DNA from: Gorillibacterium timonense
Lineage (GTDB): Bacteria > Bacillota > Bacilli > Paenibacillales > NBRC-103111
NCBI RefSeq assembly: GCF_001457415.1
Contig: NZ_LN881723.1
Location: 777,246-841,245, forward strand
Length of the DNA: 64,000 nucleotides
Direction of reading: 5' to 3'
The notes beneath the pieces were generated by a model. That model saw only the letters and a program-made list of their open reading frames with translations. It ran no database searches and was not told the origin of the DNA. Positions within the stretch are counted from its first letter, which is position 1. The number at the start of each line of letters is the position of its first letter. This document shows positions 26,624 through 35,512 of this stretch, one piece after another. Position numbers and translations under genes: made by a program.

Positions 26624-28333
26624 TCATTTGGATGCGATTGCTTCGTTGACTTCCTTCGTGATTTCATCGCCGCCGGCTTTCTTCCAGCTGCTCACGAAGC
26701 TATCAAATGCATCCGGGGATTGCTCTCCCGTAATGATCTTCAAGTACATTTCCAGCTCCATCTTCGTCAAGGTCGGCCACTTCAACGCCATGGAGGGAGT
26801 CGTTCCGAAAAAGACAGGATTCACTTCCTTGATCTTGGAATTCTTGACCAAGTTGGCGGTCGTAATGCTTGAGGTATACCCAGCCCAGGAGAGCGAATCG
26901 GGCTTTTCTCCGTTCTTTAGGCTATCCAGGTATTTCTTGTACGAGACATAGGAATTTTTCTCGAAGCTGCTGAGCAGCTTGCTGCTGTCTCCGGTTTGGA
27001 GGGCTTCCTCCATAATCCCGACATTGCGATAGAAGGCGTCATAATAATCGATATTAATCGCAAGCGGGGTTCCCCCAACGCCTTTGCTGCTGTAGTCCTC
27101 GAATACCTTCAAGACGTCTGCGTCCTTTTCTTCATACCGCTGATAATCGAACTGAAGGCTAGCGATCTTGATTGCCGCTTCCGGATGCTCATACCCTTTT
27201 CGAACGACAAGGTAGCTGCTAGCCGGATTGCCGGTAAACATGGTGACGGAGCCGTCCTCCGATTGCGGAGCCACATAAGAAACCCACTTGGCATCCGGAT
27301 TCAGTTTAAGCGTATCGGCCACCGTCCAGCTTCCCCACCAGTTGTCCATGAACGAGCCGCTCTTTCCGCTGGTAAGCAGAGCTTTTCGGTCGTCGGCGGT
27401 ACGGACGGCAAACTGCCGGTCGATCAACCCTTTCTTGTACATATCCGCGATCTTAGTAAGAGCTGGCTTCATTTCGGGCTGCACCGACCCGTACACCGCC
27501 TTGCCTTTTTCATCCTTCATCCACTGCTTCGGGAATGCGTTATACAGAGCGAAGATATTGTTCACTTCATATTGACCGCCCGAGACACCGGCAATGTTCT
27601 CATTGTCGACAACCAGACCGACCGTTTTTCCGGCTCCGTTGCCACCGGGATCCTGTTTAATAAACTGGGTGATGATGTTCTCCACATCATCCATCGTTTT
27701 GGGCTCGGCGAGTCCCAATTTATCCATCCAGTCTTTTCGCAGCCACAGCACGCCGGGGCCATGAGAGATTTCGGTCGTCGGCAGCGCCATCAGCTTTCCG
27801 TCAAAAGTTGCGGCATCCAAAACCTGCCCGTTATAGGAGTCGTAGATCTCCTTGATTCGGTCGCTGGCACAATTCTTATAAACGTCTGTCAGATCCGCAA
27901 TGAGATCATTCTCGTAGAGCTGCTGCAGAGTCGCTTTGTCGGGGACCACCATAATATCCGGAATCGTGCCGCCTACAATGGCCATCGAAACCTTCTGGTT
28001 ATAGTCCGTGCCGTCATTCGCATCAAACGCCGCTTTTGCTTCCACGTTGAGCTTGTTTTTCAAATATCTCGTCCACACGTTATCGCTCGCATTGTCCTTC
28101 TCATACGGTGTTCCCGCAAGCTGAGAGAAGTTGGAGGCAATCTGTCCAACCGTGTAGGTAACGGTTTCAGGATACGCCACATAGGGCTTTGCCATGGCTT
28201 CCTTCCATGACGAATCATTTAAATTAGGACCGTCATCCTTGGCGCTTTCTTTGGAACTCGTACAGCCTGTAATGGAAACGGCTAAAGCTGCCATCAATAG
28301 AATGGAGCAGGACTTTGCTAGCTTAGAAGACAT
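26624..28333 (-). CDS. Extracellular solute-binding lipoprotein (carbohydrate ABC transporter)
   Basis: The protein has 569 residues from the ATG at 28333, which has AAGGGGG upstream. It has a lipoprotein signal with lipobox VSITGC (Cys near residue 25), then a charged linker and a large two-lobed binding protein of the LplA/YtcQ family typical of Paenibacillus. It is the first gene of the operon, preceded by a promoter and a perfect cre site. The ligand is probably a complex-carbohydrate fragment; the linked glycosidase suggests an alpha-glucan or a related oligosaccharide. Confidence 0.93.
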   Translation of the reverse strand: MSSKLAKSCSILLMAALAVSITGCTSSKESAKDDGPNLNDSSWKEAMAKPYVAYPETVTYTVGQIASNFSQLAGTPYEKDNASDNVWTRYLKNKLNVEAKAAFDANDGTDYNQKVSMAIVGGTIPDIMVVPDKATLQQLYENDLIADLTDVYKNCASDRIKEIYDSYNGQVLDAATFDGKLMALPTTEISHGPGVLWLRKDWMDKLGLAEPKTMDDVENIITQFIKQDPGGNGAGKTVGLVVDNENIAGVSGGQYEVNNIFALYNAFPKQWMKDEKGKAVYGSVQPEMKPALTKIADMYKKGLIDRQFAVRTADDRKALLTSGKSGSFMDNWWGSWTVADTLKLNPDAKWVSYVAPQSEDGSVTMFTGNPASSYLVVRKGYEHPEAAIKIASLQFDYQRYEEKDADVLKVFEDYSSKGVGGTPLAINIDYYDAFYRNVGIMEEALQTGDSSKLLSSFEKNSYVSYKKYLDSLKNGEKPDSLSWAGYTSSITTANLVKNSKIKEVNPVFFGTTPSMALKWPTLTKMELEMYLKIITGEQSPDAFDSFVSSWKKAGGDEITKEVNEAIASK

Positions 28334-28404
28334 CCAAATTTCCCCCTTAACATGTAGGTAAGGCCCATGGTTCAGATTTACGGTTCCAAAGCGCCGGCTT
28401 GCTT

Positions 28405-28418
28405 TGAAAGCGCAATCA
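28405..28418. promoter_or_regulatory. cre site (CcpA operator)
   Basis: TGAAAGCGCAATCA matches the catabolite-response consensus TGnAARCGnWWnCA at every position. It lies downstream of the ABC operon promoter, between the expected start point and the coding region, a position that blocks elongation. This implies repression by preferred sugars. Confidence 0.8.
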
Positions 28419-28430
28419 GTATGCTTCTCT

Positions 28431-28460
28431 ATTGTAGGACTCTCTTCTTTTGATCGTAAA
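28431..28460 (-). promoter_or_regulatory. Promoter of the first ABC operon
   Basis: On the minus strand TTTACG (28460-28455), an 18-base spacer and TACAAT (28436-28431) lie about 100 bases before the lipoprotein gene. Confidence 0.6.
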
Positions 28461-28598
28461 TGCAAATATATTAAGCTTTGCACAAATATTTACCTCATTT
28501 GCGCAAAAACGTCCAGCTTGCACAATGAGCTCAGCGAAAACATGGTACAATAAAAAACTGTCAGGAATGGATTCTCATGCAAGGAGAGGGCGACTGTT

Positions 28599-30119
28599 GT
28601 GTTGACCATATTAATCGCAGATGACCAAAGAGAAGAGCGAGAAGGCATTGAATTTCTCATTCACGAATTAGGCTTTTCCCTCCAGATCGAGACCGCAGAA
28701 AACGGCCGTAAAGCTCTCGAGGTACTGGAACGGCAGTCTATTGACATCCTCTTCACGGATGTTCGAATGCCGATCATGGATGGCTTGCAGCTGACGATGA
28801 AGGCATTGGCCCTTCAGCCCGAATTGAAGGTCATTCTGTTTAGCGGCTTCGCCGAATTCGAATATGCAAAAAGAGCCATCTCTCTCGGCGTGTCTGATTA
28901 TCTTCTAAAGCCGATCAATGTGGAAGCTTTTCAAACCATCATGCAAAAAGTAATGCTCCAACTCACCGAACAAAAACAGGAAACGATCGCATCACGGATT
29001 ATACAAGGATATGTGAGAAAGCATGTGCTATTTCAACTGGTGAACGGCTTGGGGATCCCGACTTCTATGAAGGATGCCTCCTTGGAGCTTCCCGATCATT
29101 ATCAAGGAATGATTTTACTAGAATTTGAGAAGAACTTTTTTGAAAATGCCGAACCGGAATTTGAGGATTTTATCTTGTCCATCGTAAAAGGCCCCGTTGA
29201 TTATTTAAACTTAAACGGTTGTCAAAGCCTGCTGTTGTTCCCCAACCTTCAAACAAGCGCTTCTTGTTCGTCTCGGGAGCTAGGCATGATTATACACGAC
29301 AAGATACTTGAAAAATATAGAGTAAATGGCTATCTCGCTGTCCATGAAGAGCCAACAAAGCCACAGGAGCTAAATGCCGCGGTGGTCCAATTGGATCAAC
29401 TGATGGAATACCGATTTTTCACGCCGGATCATTACCTGTTTGATAAGACCACGGTCGGTTATGGTTCCGATGAGCTGCTGCCCGATTTATCGGATAACGA
29501 TCTTATCCAGCAAATCAAGCTCAATTTGAAGGAACGGGACCTGTTCAGTCTTCGAGCAAATTCGGATCTGTTGTATCAAAAATACTCGAAGCAAGTTCAG
29601 TTCTCTCAATTGTACGTCAAGCATATGTTTGCCACCTTGTATCAGGAAATCTCATCGCATGCCGCCCCCCTATCCGAAAGCGAATGGCGCCGAGGAATCG
29701 AAACCATCTACCTGTCCGAAGAGCTGAAGGAAATCCACGAAATCATGATCACAGGGATTGCTCGTCTTGAACAGGAGCATAGCAATTCGGAATTCCTAAG
29801 TCGCGATATCGCCGCCGTAAAGCAATACATAGAGGATCATTATGGAGAGGATTTGAGTTTGGAGCTGCTTGCCGCCAAGGTGCATTTGTCCCCTCATTAT
29901 TTGAGCTCCATTTTCAAGAAAAACACGGGTTGCGGCTTGAATAAGTACATTAAAAACGTTCGCATGAACAAAGCGAGAGACATGCTGGAGCAAACCCATC
30001 TTAAGGTTTCGGATATCTGCTATCAGGTCGGGTTTCAAAATGTATCTTATTTTTGCCAGAATTACCGAGATTTCTTCGGACAAACTCCTGAGAAATTCCG
30101 ACAATTCCATCCGAAATAA
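28599..30119 (+). CDS. AraC-type response regulator (YesN family)
   Basis: This 506-residue regulator has an N-terminal receiver domain with acidic pocket Asp8/Asp9, phospho-acceptor Asp54 (LFTDVRMP) and Lys104 (LLKPIN). A central unassigned region follows. The C-terminal AraC double helix-turn-helix (about 405-505) contains LAAKVHLSPHYLSSIFKK and the second helix pair SDICYQVGFQNVSYF. The start is a GTG at 28599 with AAGGAGAGGG upstream; a TTG directly follows. It is divergent from the lipoprotein-permease operon and 21 bases before its kinase gene, so it most likely activates the ABC operon. Confidence 0.95.
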   Translation: MLTILIADDQREEREGIEFLIHELGFSLQIETAENGRKALEVLERQSIDILFTDVRMPIMDGLQLTMKALALQPELKVILFSGFAEFEYAKRAISLGVSDYLLKPINVEAFQTIMQKVMLQLTEQKQETIASRIIQGYVRKHVLFQLVNGLGIPTSMKDASLELPDHYQGMILLEFEKNFFENAEPEFEDFILSIVKGPVDYLNLNGCQSLLLFPNLQTSASCSSRELGMIIHDKILEKYRVNGYLAVHEEPTKPQELNAAVVQLDQLMEYRFFTPDHYLFDKTTVGYGSDELLPDLSDNDLIQQIKLNLKERDLFSLRANSDLLYQKYSKQVQFSQLYVKHMFATLYQEISSHAAPLSESEWRRGIETIYLSEELKEIHEIMITGIARLEQEHSNSEFLSRDIAAVKQYIEDHYGEDLSLELLAAKVHLSPHYLSSIFKKNTGCGLNKYIKNVRMNKARDMLEQTHLKVSDICYQVGFQNVSYFCQNYRDFFGQTPEKFRQFHPK

Positions 30120-30140
30120 TCGCAGCCTGGGAGGAACAGC

Positions 30141-31841
30141 ATGCAAGCGTGGCGGGCTTATCAACAGAAGATCGGCGACCTTCGATTTCAAACCAAAATC
30201 AAGCTTTCGTTTTTGCTGGTCAGTATGATTCCGGTTCTTGTTCTCGGGAGCTTTTGCTTCTTCGAAACCCGCTCCCTGTTAATGCAGCAGTCAAAAGCCG
30301 ATTTAAAGGCCGCATTAAATCAAAGCGTGCAGACGGTGAACAACCAACTGGACGTTTATAATAAATTGATTAACTTTCTAAGCTTCAACCAGGAGATCGT
30401 GTATGCGTCCAACACCACGTATACCAGCGCTTATGATATGTACGATCAGTTAAATAACGTCATCGACCCGAGTTTTTTTACGGCTCGCTATTTCAATCCG
30501 GGTGTGGAACAAATCATTTTGTACACGGGAACCAATTTGCCGCAGCATGGAACCACCGTGATTCCGATCTCGGACGTAAAGGGAACCTCTTGGTACCCCC
30601 TTATCATGAAGTCGGTCGATATCCTATGGTTTACCGAAGATACCAGCCTTTTCAGTGTCCGTCGAATCCTCAGCACGAAACAAAGTGAACCCAAGGATAA
30701 TATTTTATTGATGCATGTGGACTACCCTGGACTGTTCAAGACGTTTGAATCCCTTCACGCTCAGGGAGCGGAGATCGTTATCACCGACACAACCGGACAT
30801 TTCATTTATACTTCGGAAGCCATGGAGAAAAAACGGACTCCTCCGGTTGGGGAGAAGACCTTCGATGATCTGCATGGAAAGGGAAAGAAATACACCGTGC
30901 TGGAATCGGCTATCCCGATTACGGGATGGAAGGTCTATTTGTTTAAGCCGACAAGATTGATCACGAATTCCGCATGGTGGATTGCTTTGACCGTCCTGCT
31001 GATGATTGCAGCCTGCATGATCGCCGTAGCTATCGCGGGCACCCTTTTTTCTCGTAAAATCATGCTGCCTATTCACCGCCTGCACAAAAACATGAAGGTC
31101 GTCGGAGAAGGAAATTTGGAAATCAAGGTTTTCAGCGAATCCAAGGATGAGATTGGAGACCTGATCAGAGGGTTTGGCTATATGGTGGAAAACACCAAGA
31201 ATCTCATTGATACCATCTATGTGGGGGAGATTGCTCGCAAGGAAGCGGAGATGAAGGCTTTGCAGGCCCAGATTAATCCTCATTTTCTATACAACTCTCT
31301 CTCCCTCATCAATTGGAGAGCCATTCGAATTCATGCGACGGATATTAGCGAAATGGCGCAGCTCTTATCGACCTTCTACCGAACGACTCTCAATAAGAGC
31401 GAGAATCTGATTCTCGTTTCGGACGAAATCCTTAATGTGCAATCCTATACGACGATCCAGCTGATCATGCATAGCAACAGCTTCAAGGTGGACTACGAGA
31501 TTGAAGAGTCCATTCTATCTTGCCGTATGCCCAATTTAATGCTTCAGCCCTTGATCGAGAATGCGATTATTCACGGAATCGAAAACCGGGAAGACGGTGG
31601 CGGATGCATCCAGCTCTCCGGCAAGAAAGAAGACAGATGCCTCGTTTTTCAGGTAACGGACAATGGAGTGGGGATCGAGCAAGAACGACTTGCCCTCCTG
31701 CTGAAATCTCAATCCAAAGGGTATGGACTGAAAAATGTGAATGATCGAGCTGTCTTAATGTACGGCGAGCCATACGGACTGACGATCATCAGCAGGATCG
31801 GACACGGAACACAGGTTCTGCTTACCATTCCCTATGAATAA
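30141..31841 (+). CDS. Sensor histidine kinase (YesM family)
   Basis: This 566-residue membrane kinase has transmembrane helices at about 24-42 and 279-302, flanking an external sensor domain of about 235 residues. A HAMP segment (303-355) leads to the His_kinase motif with phospho-acceptor His381 (QINPHFLYNSL). The C-terminal ATPase domain has N and G boxes (LIENAIIHGIE, DNGVGIEQE, KGYGLKNVNDR). The ribosome-binding site is GGGAGGAACAGC. It is cotranscribed with the response regulator just before it. The external domain may sense the substrate directly or through the binding lipoprotein. Confidence 0.95.
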   Translation: MQAWRAYQQKIGDLRFQTKIKLSFLLVSMIPVLVLGSFCFFETRSLLMQQSKADLKAALNQSVQTVNNQLDVYNKLINFLSFNQEIVYASNTTYTSAYDMYDQLNNVIDPSFFTARYFNPGVEQIILYTGTNLPQHGTTVIPISDVKGTSWYPLIMKSVDILWFTEDTSLFSVRRILSTKQSEPKDNILLMHVDYPGLFKTFESLHAQGAEIVITDTTGHFIYTSEAMEKKRTPPVGEKTFDDLHGKGKKYTVLESAIPITGWKVYLFKPTRLITNSAWWIALTVLLMIAACMIAVAIAGTLFSRKIMLPIHRLHKNMKVVGEGNLEIKVFSESKDEIGDLIRGFGYMVENTKNLIDTIYVGEIARKEAEMKALQAQINPHFLYNSLSLINWRAIRIHATDISEMAQLLSTFYRTTLNKSENLILVSDEILNVQSYTTIQLIMHSNSFKVDYEIEESILSCRMPNLMLQPLIENAIIHGIENREDGGGCIQLSGKKEDRCLVFQVTDNGVGIEQERLALLLKSQSKGYGLKNVNDRAVLMYGEPYGLTIISRIGHGTQVLLTIPYE

Positions 31842-31984
31842 GAATCGTGCCTCACGCCCGATGGGACAGACAAGTTTCGCCCAATTTCCGCATACGTTAA
31901 AGAGCAGAACCGCCGAGACGCCCGATTCGGAGGTTTACGGCTGTTTTCATGGAAAAATCAGCTTGGCGGAAAGGAATGAAGCTC

Positions 31985-33829
31985 ATGTGCGGAATCACGG
32001 GATGGGTGGATTGGCAGCGCGATTTGACCCGGTTCCCTGACATCATGGCCGCGATGACGGAGACGCTGGCACCACGCGGTCCGGATGCCGACGGCGTTTG
32101 GATCAGTCCCCATTGCGCCTTCGGCCACCGGAGGCTCAGCGTCATGGACCCGGAGAACGGCGCGCAGCCGATGATCCGGCCGAAGGGCGACAAGGACTGC
32201 ATCGTGGTTTATAACGGAGAGCTGTACAATGCGCCGGAGCTTAAGAGAGAGCTGGAGTCCCGGGGCCACCGCTTCCGCACCAATTGCGACACCGAAGTGC
32301 TGCTCCTCGCGTTCGTCGAATGGGGCAAAGCGTGCGTGGACCGATTCAACGGGATCTTCGCGTTTGCGATCTGGGATGAGGAGAACGAGGAGCTGTTTCT
32401 CGTTCGCGACCGGCTCGGCGTGAAGCCGCTTTTCTATGCGGATCGAGGCGACTTCTTCCTCTTTGGGTCCGAGCCGAAGGCCATCCTCGCTCACCCGGAC
32501 TTTCCGGCGGAAGTCGACACGGAGGGCTTGGCGGAGGTATTCGCCATCGGACCGGCGCGAACGCCCGGCCACGGCGTCTATCGCGGGATGAATGAGCTGA
32601 AGCCGGGCCACTGCATGACGGTGAACCGGAACGGAATCACCCGCTCGGCCTACTGGAAGCTGGAGAGCCGCCCGCATGAGGATGACGTAGACGCGACAGC
32701 CGCCCGCATCCGCGAGCTTCTAAAGGATACCCTCGAGAGGCAGCTGCTCTCCGATGTGCCGGTCTGCACCCTCTTGTCCGGCGGGCTCGACTCCAGCGCC
32801 CTCACCTCCCTCGCCGTCTCTTATTACGAGAGTACAGGGCAGGGCATCGTGCCGACCTTCTCCGTCGATTATGTCGACAACGACAAGCACTTTCAGGCGA
32901 GTGCCTTCCAGCCGAACCCGGACGCTCCCTGGATCAAGCGAATTAGCGCGCATCTCGGCACCGATCATCACAATGTCGAATTCGATACTCCGGAGCTGGT
33001 GGAAGCTCTGAAGGCGGGTGTCTTCGCTCGCGACCTACCCGGCATGGCGGATGTGGACGGCTCACTCTTGCTCTTCTGCCGCGAGATCAAGAAACACGCC
33101 ACGGTGGCCGTCTCCGGGGAAGCCGCCGACGAAATCTTCGGCGGCTATCCTTGGTTTCACCGGGAGGAAGCACTGAACGCGGGAACCTTTCCGTGGTCGC
33201 TCCAAATGGATACCCGCGTCTTCGTGTTGAACCCCGAGCTGGCAGCGGCCATCAACCCCCGCGAGTATGTGCTCGAGCGCTACCGGCAGGCGATCGAAGA
33301 AGTTCCCCGCCTCGCGGGAGAGGATGACAAGCAGAACCGGATGAGGGAAATGTCGTACCTGAACATCACCCGGTTCATGCCGACTCTGCTCGACCGCAAA
33401 GACCGAATGAGCATGGCGGCCGGCCTGGAGGTGCGGGTTCCGTACTGCGACCACCGCCTGGTCGACTATGTGTTCAACATCCCGTGGGAGATCAAGACGG
33501 CCGGCGAACGCGAGAAGGGCATCCTGCGCAAAGCCCTCACCGGCGTGCTGCCGGACGATGTGCTGTACCGCAAGAAGAGCCCTTATCCCAAGACCCACAA
33601 CCCTTCGTACACAGCCGCCGTGAAAAAGTGGGTGCTGGAGATCCTGAGCGATGCTTCCTCGCCCCTCCTGCCCCTGATCGACGTGAAGCATGTGCGCTCC
33701 CTCGCCGAATCGTCCGACACGGCGATCCATATTCCCTGGTTCGGCCAGCTGATGAGCGGCCCGCAGCTCTTCGCCTATCTCGGCCAGATGGACACCTGGC
33801 TGCGCACCTACAAGGTCCGGATCGTCTGA
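31985..33829 (+). CDS. asnB: Glutamine-hydrolysing asparagine synthase (AsnB type)
   Basis: This 614-residue enzyme makes asparagine from aspartate, glutamine and ATP. The ATG at 31985 is chosen because it gives MCGITGWVDW, placing the glutaminase nucleophile at Cys2; GGAATGAAGC precedes it. The N-terminal glutaminase domain (2-205) has RLSVMD and YNGELYN. The synthase domain has the ATP pyrophosphatase loop SGGLDSS and a GEAADEIFGGYPW motif. It lies 143 bases after the kinase gene and ends at its own terminator. GC content rises sharply compared with the kinase gene, so it is probably a separate unit. Confidence 0.95.
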   Translation: MCGITGWVDWQRDLTRFPDIMAAMTETLAPRGPDADGVWISPHCAFGHRRLSVMDPENGAQPMIRPKGDKDCIVVYNGELYNAPELKRELESRGHRFRTNCDTEVLLLAFVEWGKACVDRFNGIFAFAIWDEENEELFLVRDRLGVKPLFYADRGDFFLFGSEPKAILAHPDFPAEVDTEGLAEVFAIGPARTPGHGVYRGMNELKPGHCMTVNRNGITRSAYWKLESRPHEDDVDATAARIRELLKDTLERQLLSDVPVCTLLSGGLDSSALTSLAVSYYESTGQGIVPTFSVDYVDNDKHFQASAFQPNPDAPWIKRISAHLGTDHHNVEFDTPELVEALKAGVFARDLPGMADVDGSLLLFCREIKKHATVAVSGEAADEIFGGYPWFHREEALNAGTFPWSLQMDTRVFVLNPELAAAINPREYVLERYRQAIEEVPRLAGEDDKQNRMREMSYLNITRFMPTLLDRKDRMSMAAGLEVRVPYCDHRLVDYVFNIPWEIKTAGEREKGILRKALTGVLPDDVLYRKKSPYPKTHNPSYTAAVKKWVLEILSDASSPLLPLIDVKHVRSLAESSDTAIHIPWFGQLMSGPQLFAYLGQMDTWLRTYKVRIV

Positions 33830-33877
33830 GTACGGATTGGATTGCACCCAGAACTTCATAACTTGTCCGTCATCAAC

Positions 33878-33912
33878 AAACGCCTGTGCAGACTGTTCCT
33901 GCACAGGCGTTT
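33878..33912. terminator. Terminator of asnB
   Basis: A perfect 14-bp stem AAACGCCTGTGCAG/CTGCACAGGCGTTT (33878-33891 with 33899-33912) has a 7-base loop. It lies between asnB and the convergent ABC-2 permease gene. Confidence 0.85.
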
Positions 33913-33980
33913 ATCTCGTTCTGAGAGAAGGTCGCACCTATCCGACGACTGATGCGCGGCCCTTAATGATACCGTACCAT

Positions 33981-34724
33981 TCACTCCCACTTGAAGAACT
34001 TGAGAGAAACGCCCGTGCAGATGGCAGCCAGAACCGCCATTCCAACGAGGGGCAGCAGGACGCCGTCTACCGGTAACCCGAGTGACGCTGCTTTTAAAAG
34101 CTTGATCCCCTGTGTCAGCGGCAGAACATCAACGCCTGTTTGAAGTGCCGGGGGCATGACCTCATAAGGCAGCGTTGCACCTGAAAAAATCAACATCGGA
34201 AAGTACAAGAGGCTCGCAATCACGCTTGCGATTTTGGTGTTCGGAGCAATTCCTCCCACCATGATCCCTATGCTGAACATGGACAGCATGACCAACAGGT
34301 AGCCGCCCAGGAAGTACAGCAGCGATCCGTGCAGGTGAAATCCAAAGAAAATCGTTGCAGTGAGAGTAAGCAGCAGTAAAGAGACTCCTGCATACAGCGC
34401 ATAGATGACTACTTGCACCGATAAAATCATGACCGGGCGAACGGGCGTAACCTTGAAGCGCTTCAAGATTTTTTTGCTGCGATAGTCGGATACGACCAAC
34501 GGCAGTCCCATAACCCCCCCGGCACAAATCGAAATGGTGGCAAGCGCGCCAAAGGATTGCTCCAAAAAGGTATAGCTTGCACCTTCGAATGCCGGCTTGT
34601 TTCCATAGATGATGCCGAGAAGGATCAAAACAACGAGGGGCATACCGATTGCAAATATGAGCATATCCATCCCCCTCAAGGATAGTTTCAGCTCGGTTTT
34701 AAGCATGGTGCGAAAAGGTTTCAT
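33981..34724 (-). CDS. ABC-2 type exporter permease
   Basis: This 247-residue membrane protein has six predicted helices (for example LIFAIGMPLVVLILLGIIYG and VSLLLLTLTATIFFGF) and the ABC-2 signature region with SLLYFPMLIFSGATLPYEVM. The ATG at 34724 is chosen because GGAGGAACAAGGTG precedes it. It overlaps the ATPase gene by 26 bases. With the ATPase it forms a half-size exporter of drug, peptide or lipid type; the substrate is unknown. Confidence 0.92.
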   Translation of the reverse strand: MKPFRTMLKTELKLSLRGMDMLIFAIGMPLVVLILLGIIYGNKPAFEGASYTFLEQSFGALATISICAGGVMGLPLVVSDYRSKKILKRFKVTPVRPVMILSVQVVIYALYAGVSLLLLTLTATIFFGFHLHGSLLYFLGGYLLVMLSMFSIGIMVGGIAPNTKIASVIASLLYFPMLIFSGATLPYEVMPPALQTGVDVLPLTQGIKLLKAASLGLPVDGVLLPLVGMAVLAAICTGVSLKFFKWE

Positions 34725-35439
34725 CACCTTGTTCCTCCTCCGTGTACCAAAGGTAAGCCTCCTCAAAGGTTTCATAAGGACTTGCAGCGATGGCCTCGGC
34801 GACGGTTCCATAGAAAGCCGTCCGCCCGTGCTTCAAGATGCAGATGCCGTCGCACAGAGCCTCCACCTCGTCCATAAAGTGCGAGGTCAGCAGGATGGTC
34901 AGTCCCTTTGCTTTGAGATCGGAAAGGATTTTCCACACGTCCCGTCTCGCCTTTGCATCGAGCCCTGTAGTCAATTCATCCAAAAGCACTACCTCTGGAC
35001 TCGGGATAAGAGCAAGCACGATAAACAGCCGTTGCCGTTGACCACCGGAAAGGTGCTTGACTGGGCTTTTGATCCTGTCAGCAATCCCAAATTGCTTTAA
35101 CAGGTCAAGACCATTTGCCGGCTCTTGATAAAGCGACGCTGTAACCTCGCAAAGCTCGCCCACGGTAATGTTGTCTTGATAATTCGCTTCTTGAAATTGA
35201 ACGCCTACCTTTTCGAACAGCCTCTTTCGCTCGGCTTGCGGATCCATTCCCAGAAGGGTTACAGTTCCGCCATCCGGCTTCTTCGTGCCTAACAAGCATT
35301 CCATCGTTGTGCTTTTCCCCGCGCCGTTTGCGCCGAGCAAACCGAACACCATCCCTCGCTCTACGTAGAGGGTTACGTTTTCTACGGCACGCAGCTCCCC
35401 GTAGCATTTGACAAGCCCCTCGACTCGAATTTCATTCAT
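34699..35439 (-). CDS. ABC exporter ATP-binding protein
   Basis: This 246-residue ATPase has Walker A GANGAGKST (about 36-44), a Q loop (VQFQEANY), signature LSGGQRQR, Walker B VVLLDELTTGLD and switch histidine (LLTSHFMDE). It is the partner of the overlapping ABC-2 permease. AAGGAGG precedes the start at 35439 by 11 bases. There is no room for a separate promoter after the MerR gene's terminator, so readthrough from the regulator gene is likely. Confidence 0.95.
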   Translation of the reverse strand: MNEIRVEGLVKCYGELRAVENVTLYVERGMVFGLLGANGAGKSTTMECLLGTKKPDGGTVTLLGMDPQAERKRLFEKVGVQFQEANYQDNITVGELCEVTASLYQEPANGLDLLKQFGIADRIKSPVKHLSGGQRQRLFIVLALIPSPEVVLLDELTTGLDAKARRDVWKILSDLKAKGLTILLTSHFMDEVEALCDGICILKHGRTAFYGTVAEAIAASPYETFEEAYLWYTEEEQGDETFSHHA

Positions 35440-35465
35440 CCCAGATCTAACCTCCTTTTCCTCTG

Positions 35466-35498
35466 AAATAAAAAATACACCAGCAAGAAGGGCTGGTG
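35466..35498 (-). terminator. Terminator or attenuator between merR-type gene and ABC exporter
   Basis: On the minus strand a CACCAGC/GCTGGTG stem (35498-35492 with 35484-35478) is followed by TATTTTTTATTT. It stands between the regulator stop and the ATPase gene, so some readthrough must occur for exporter expression. Confidence 0.82.
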
Positions 35499-35512
35499 GT
35501 AAAGTGGAGCGT

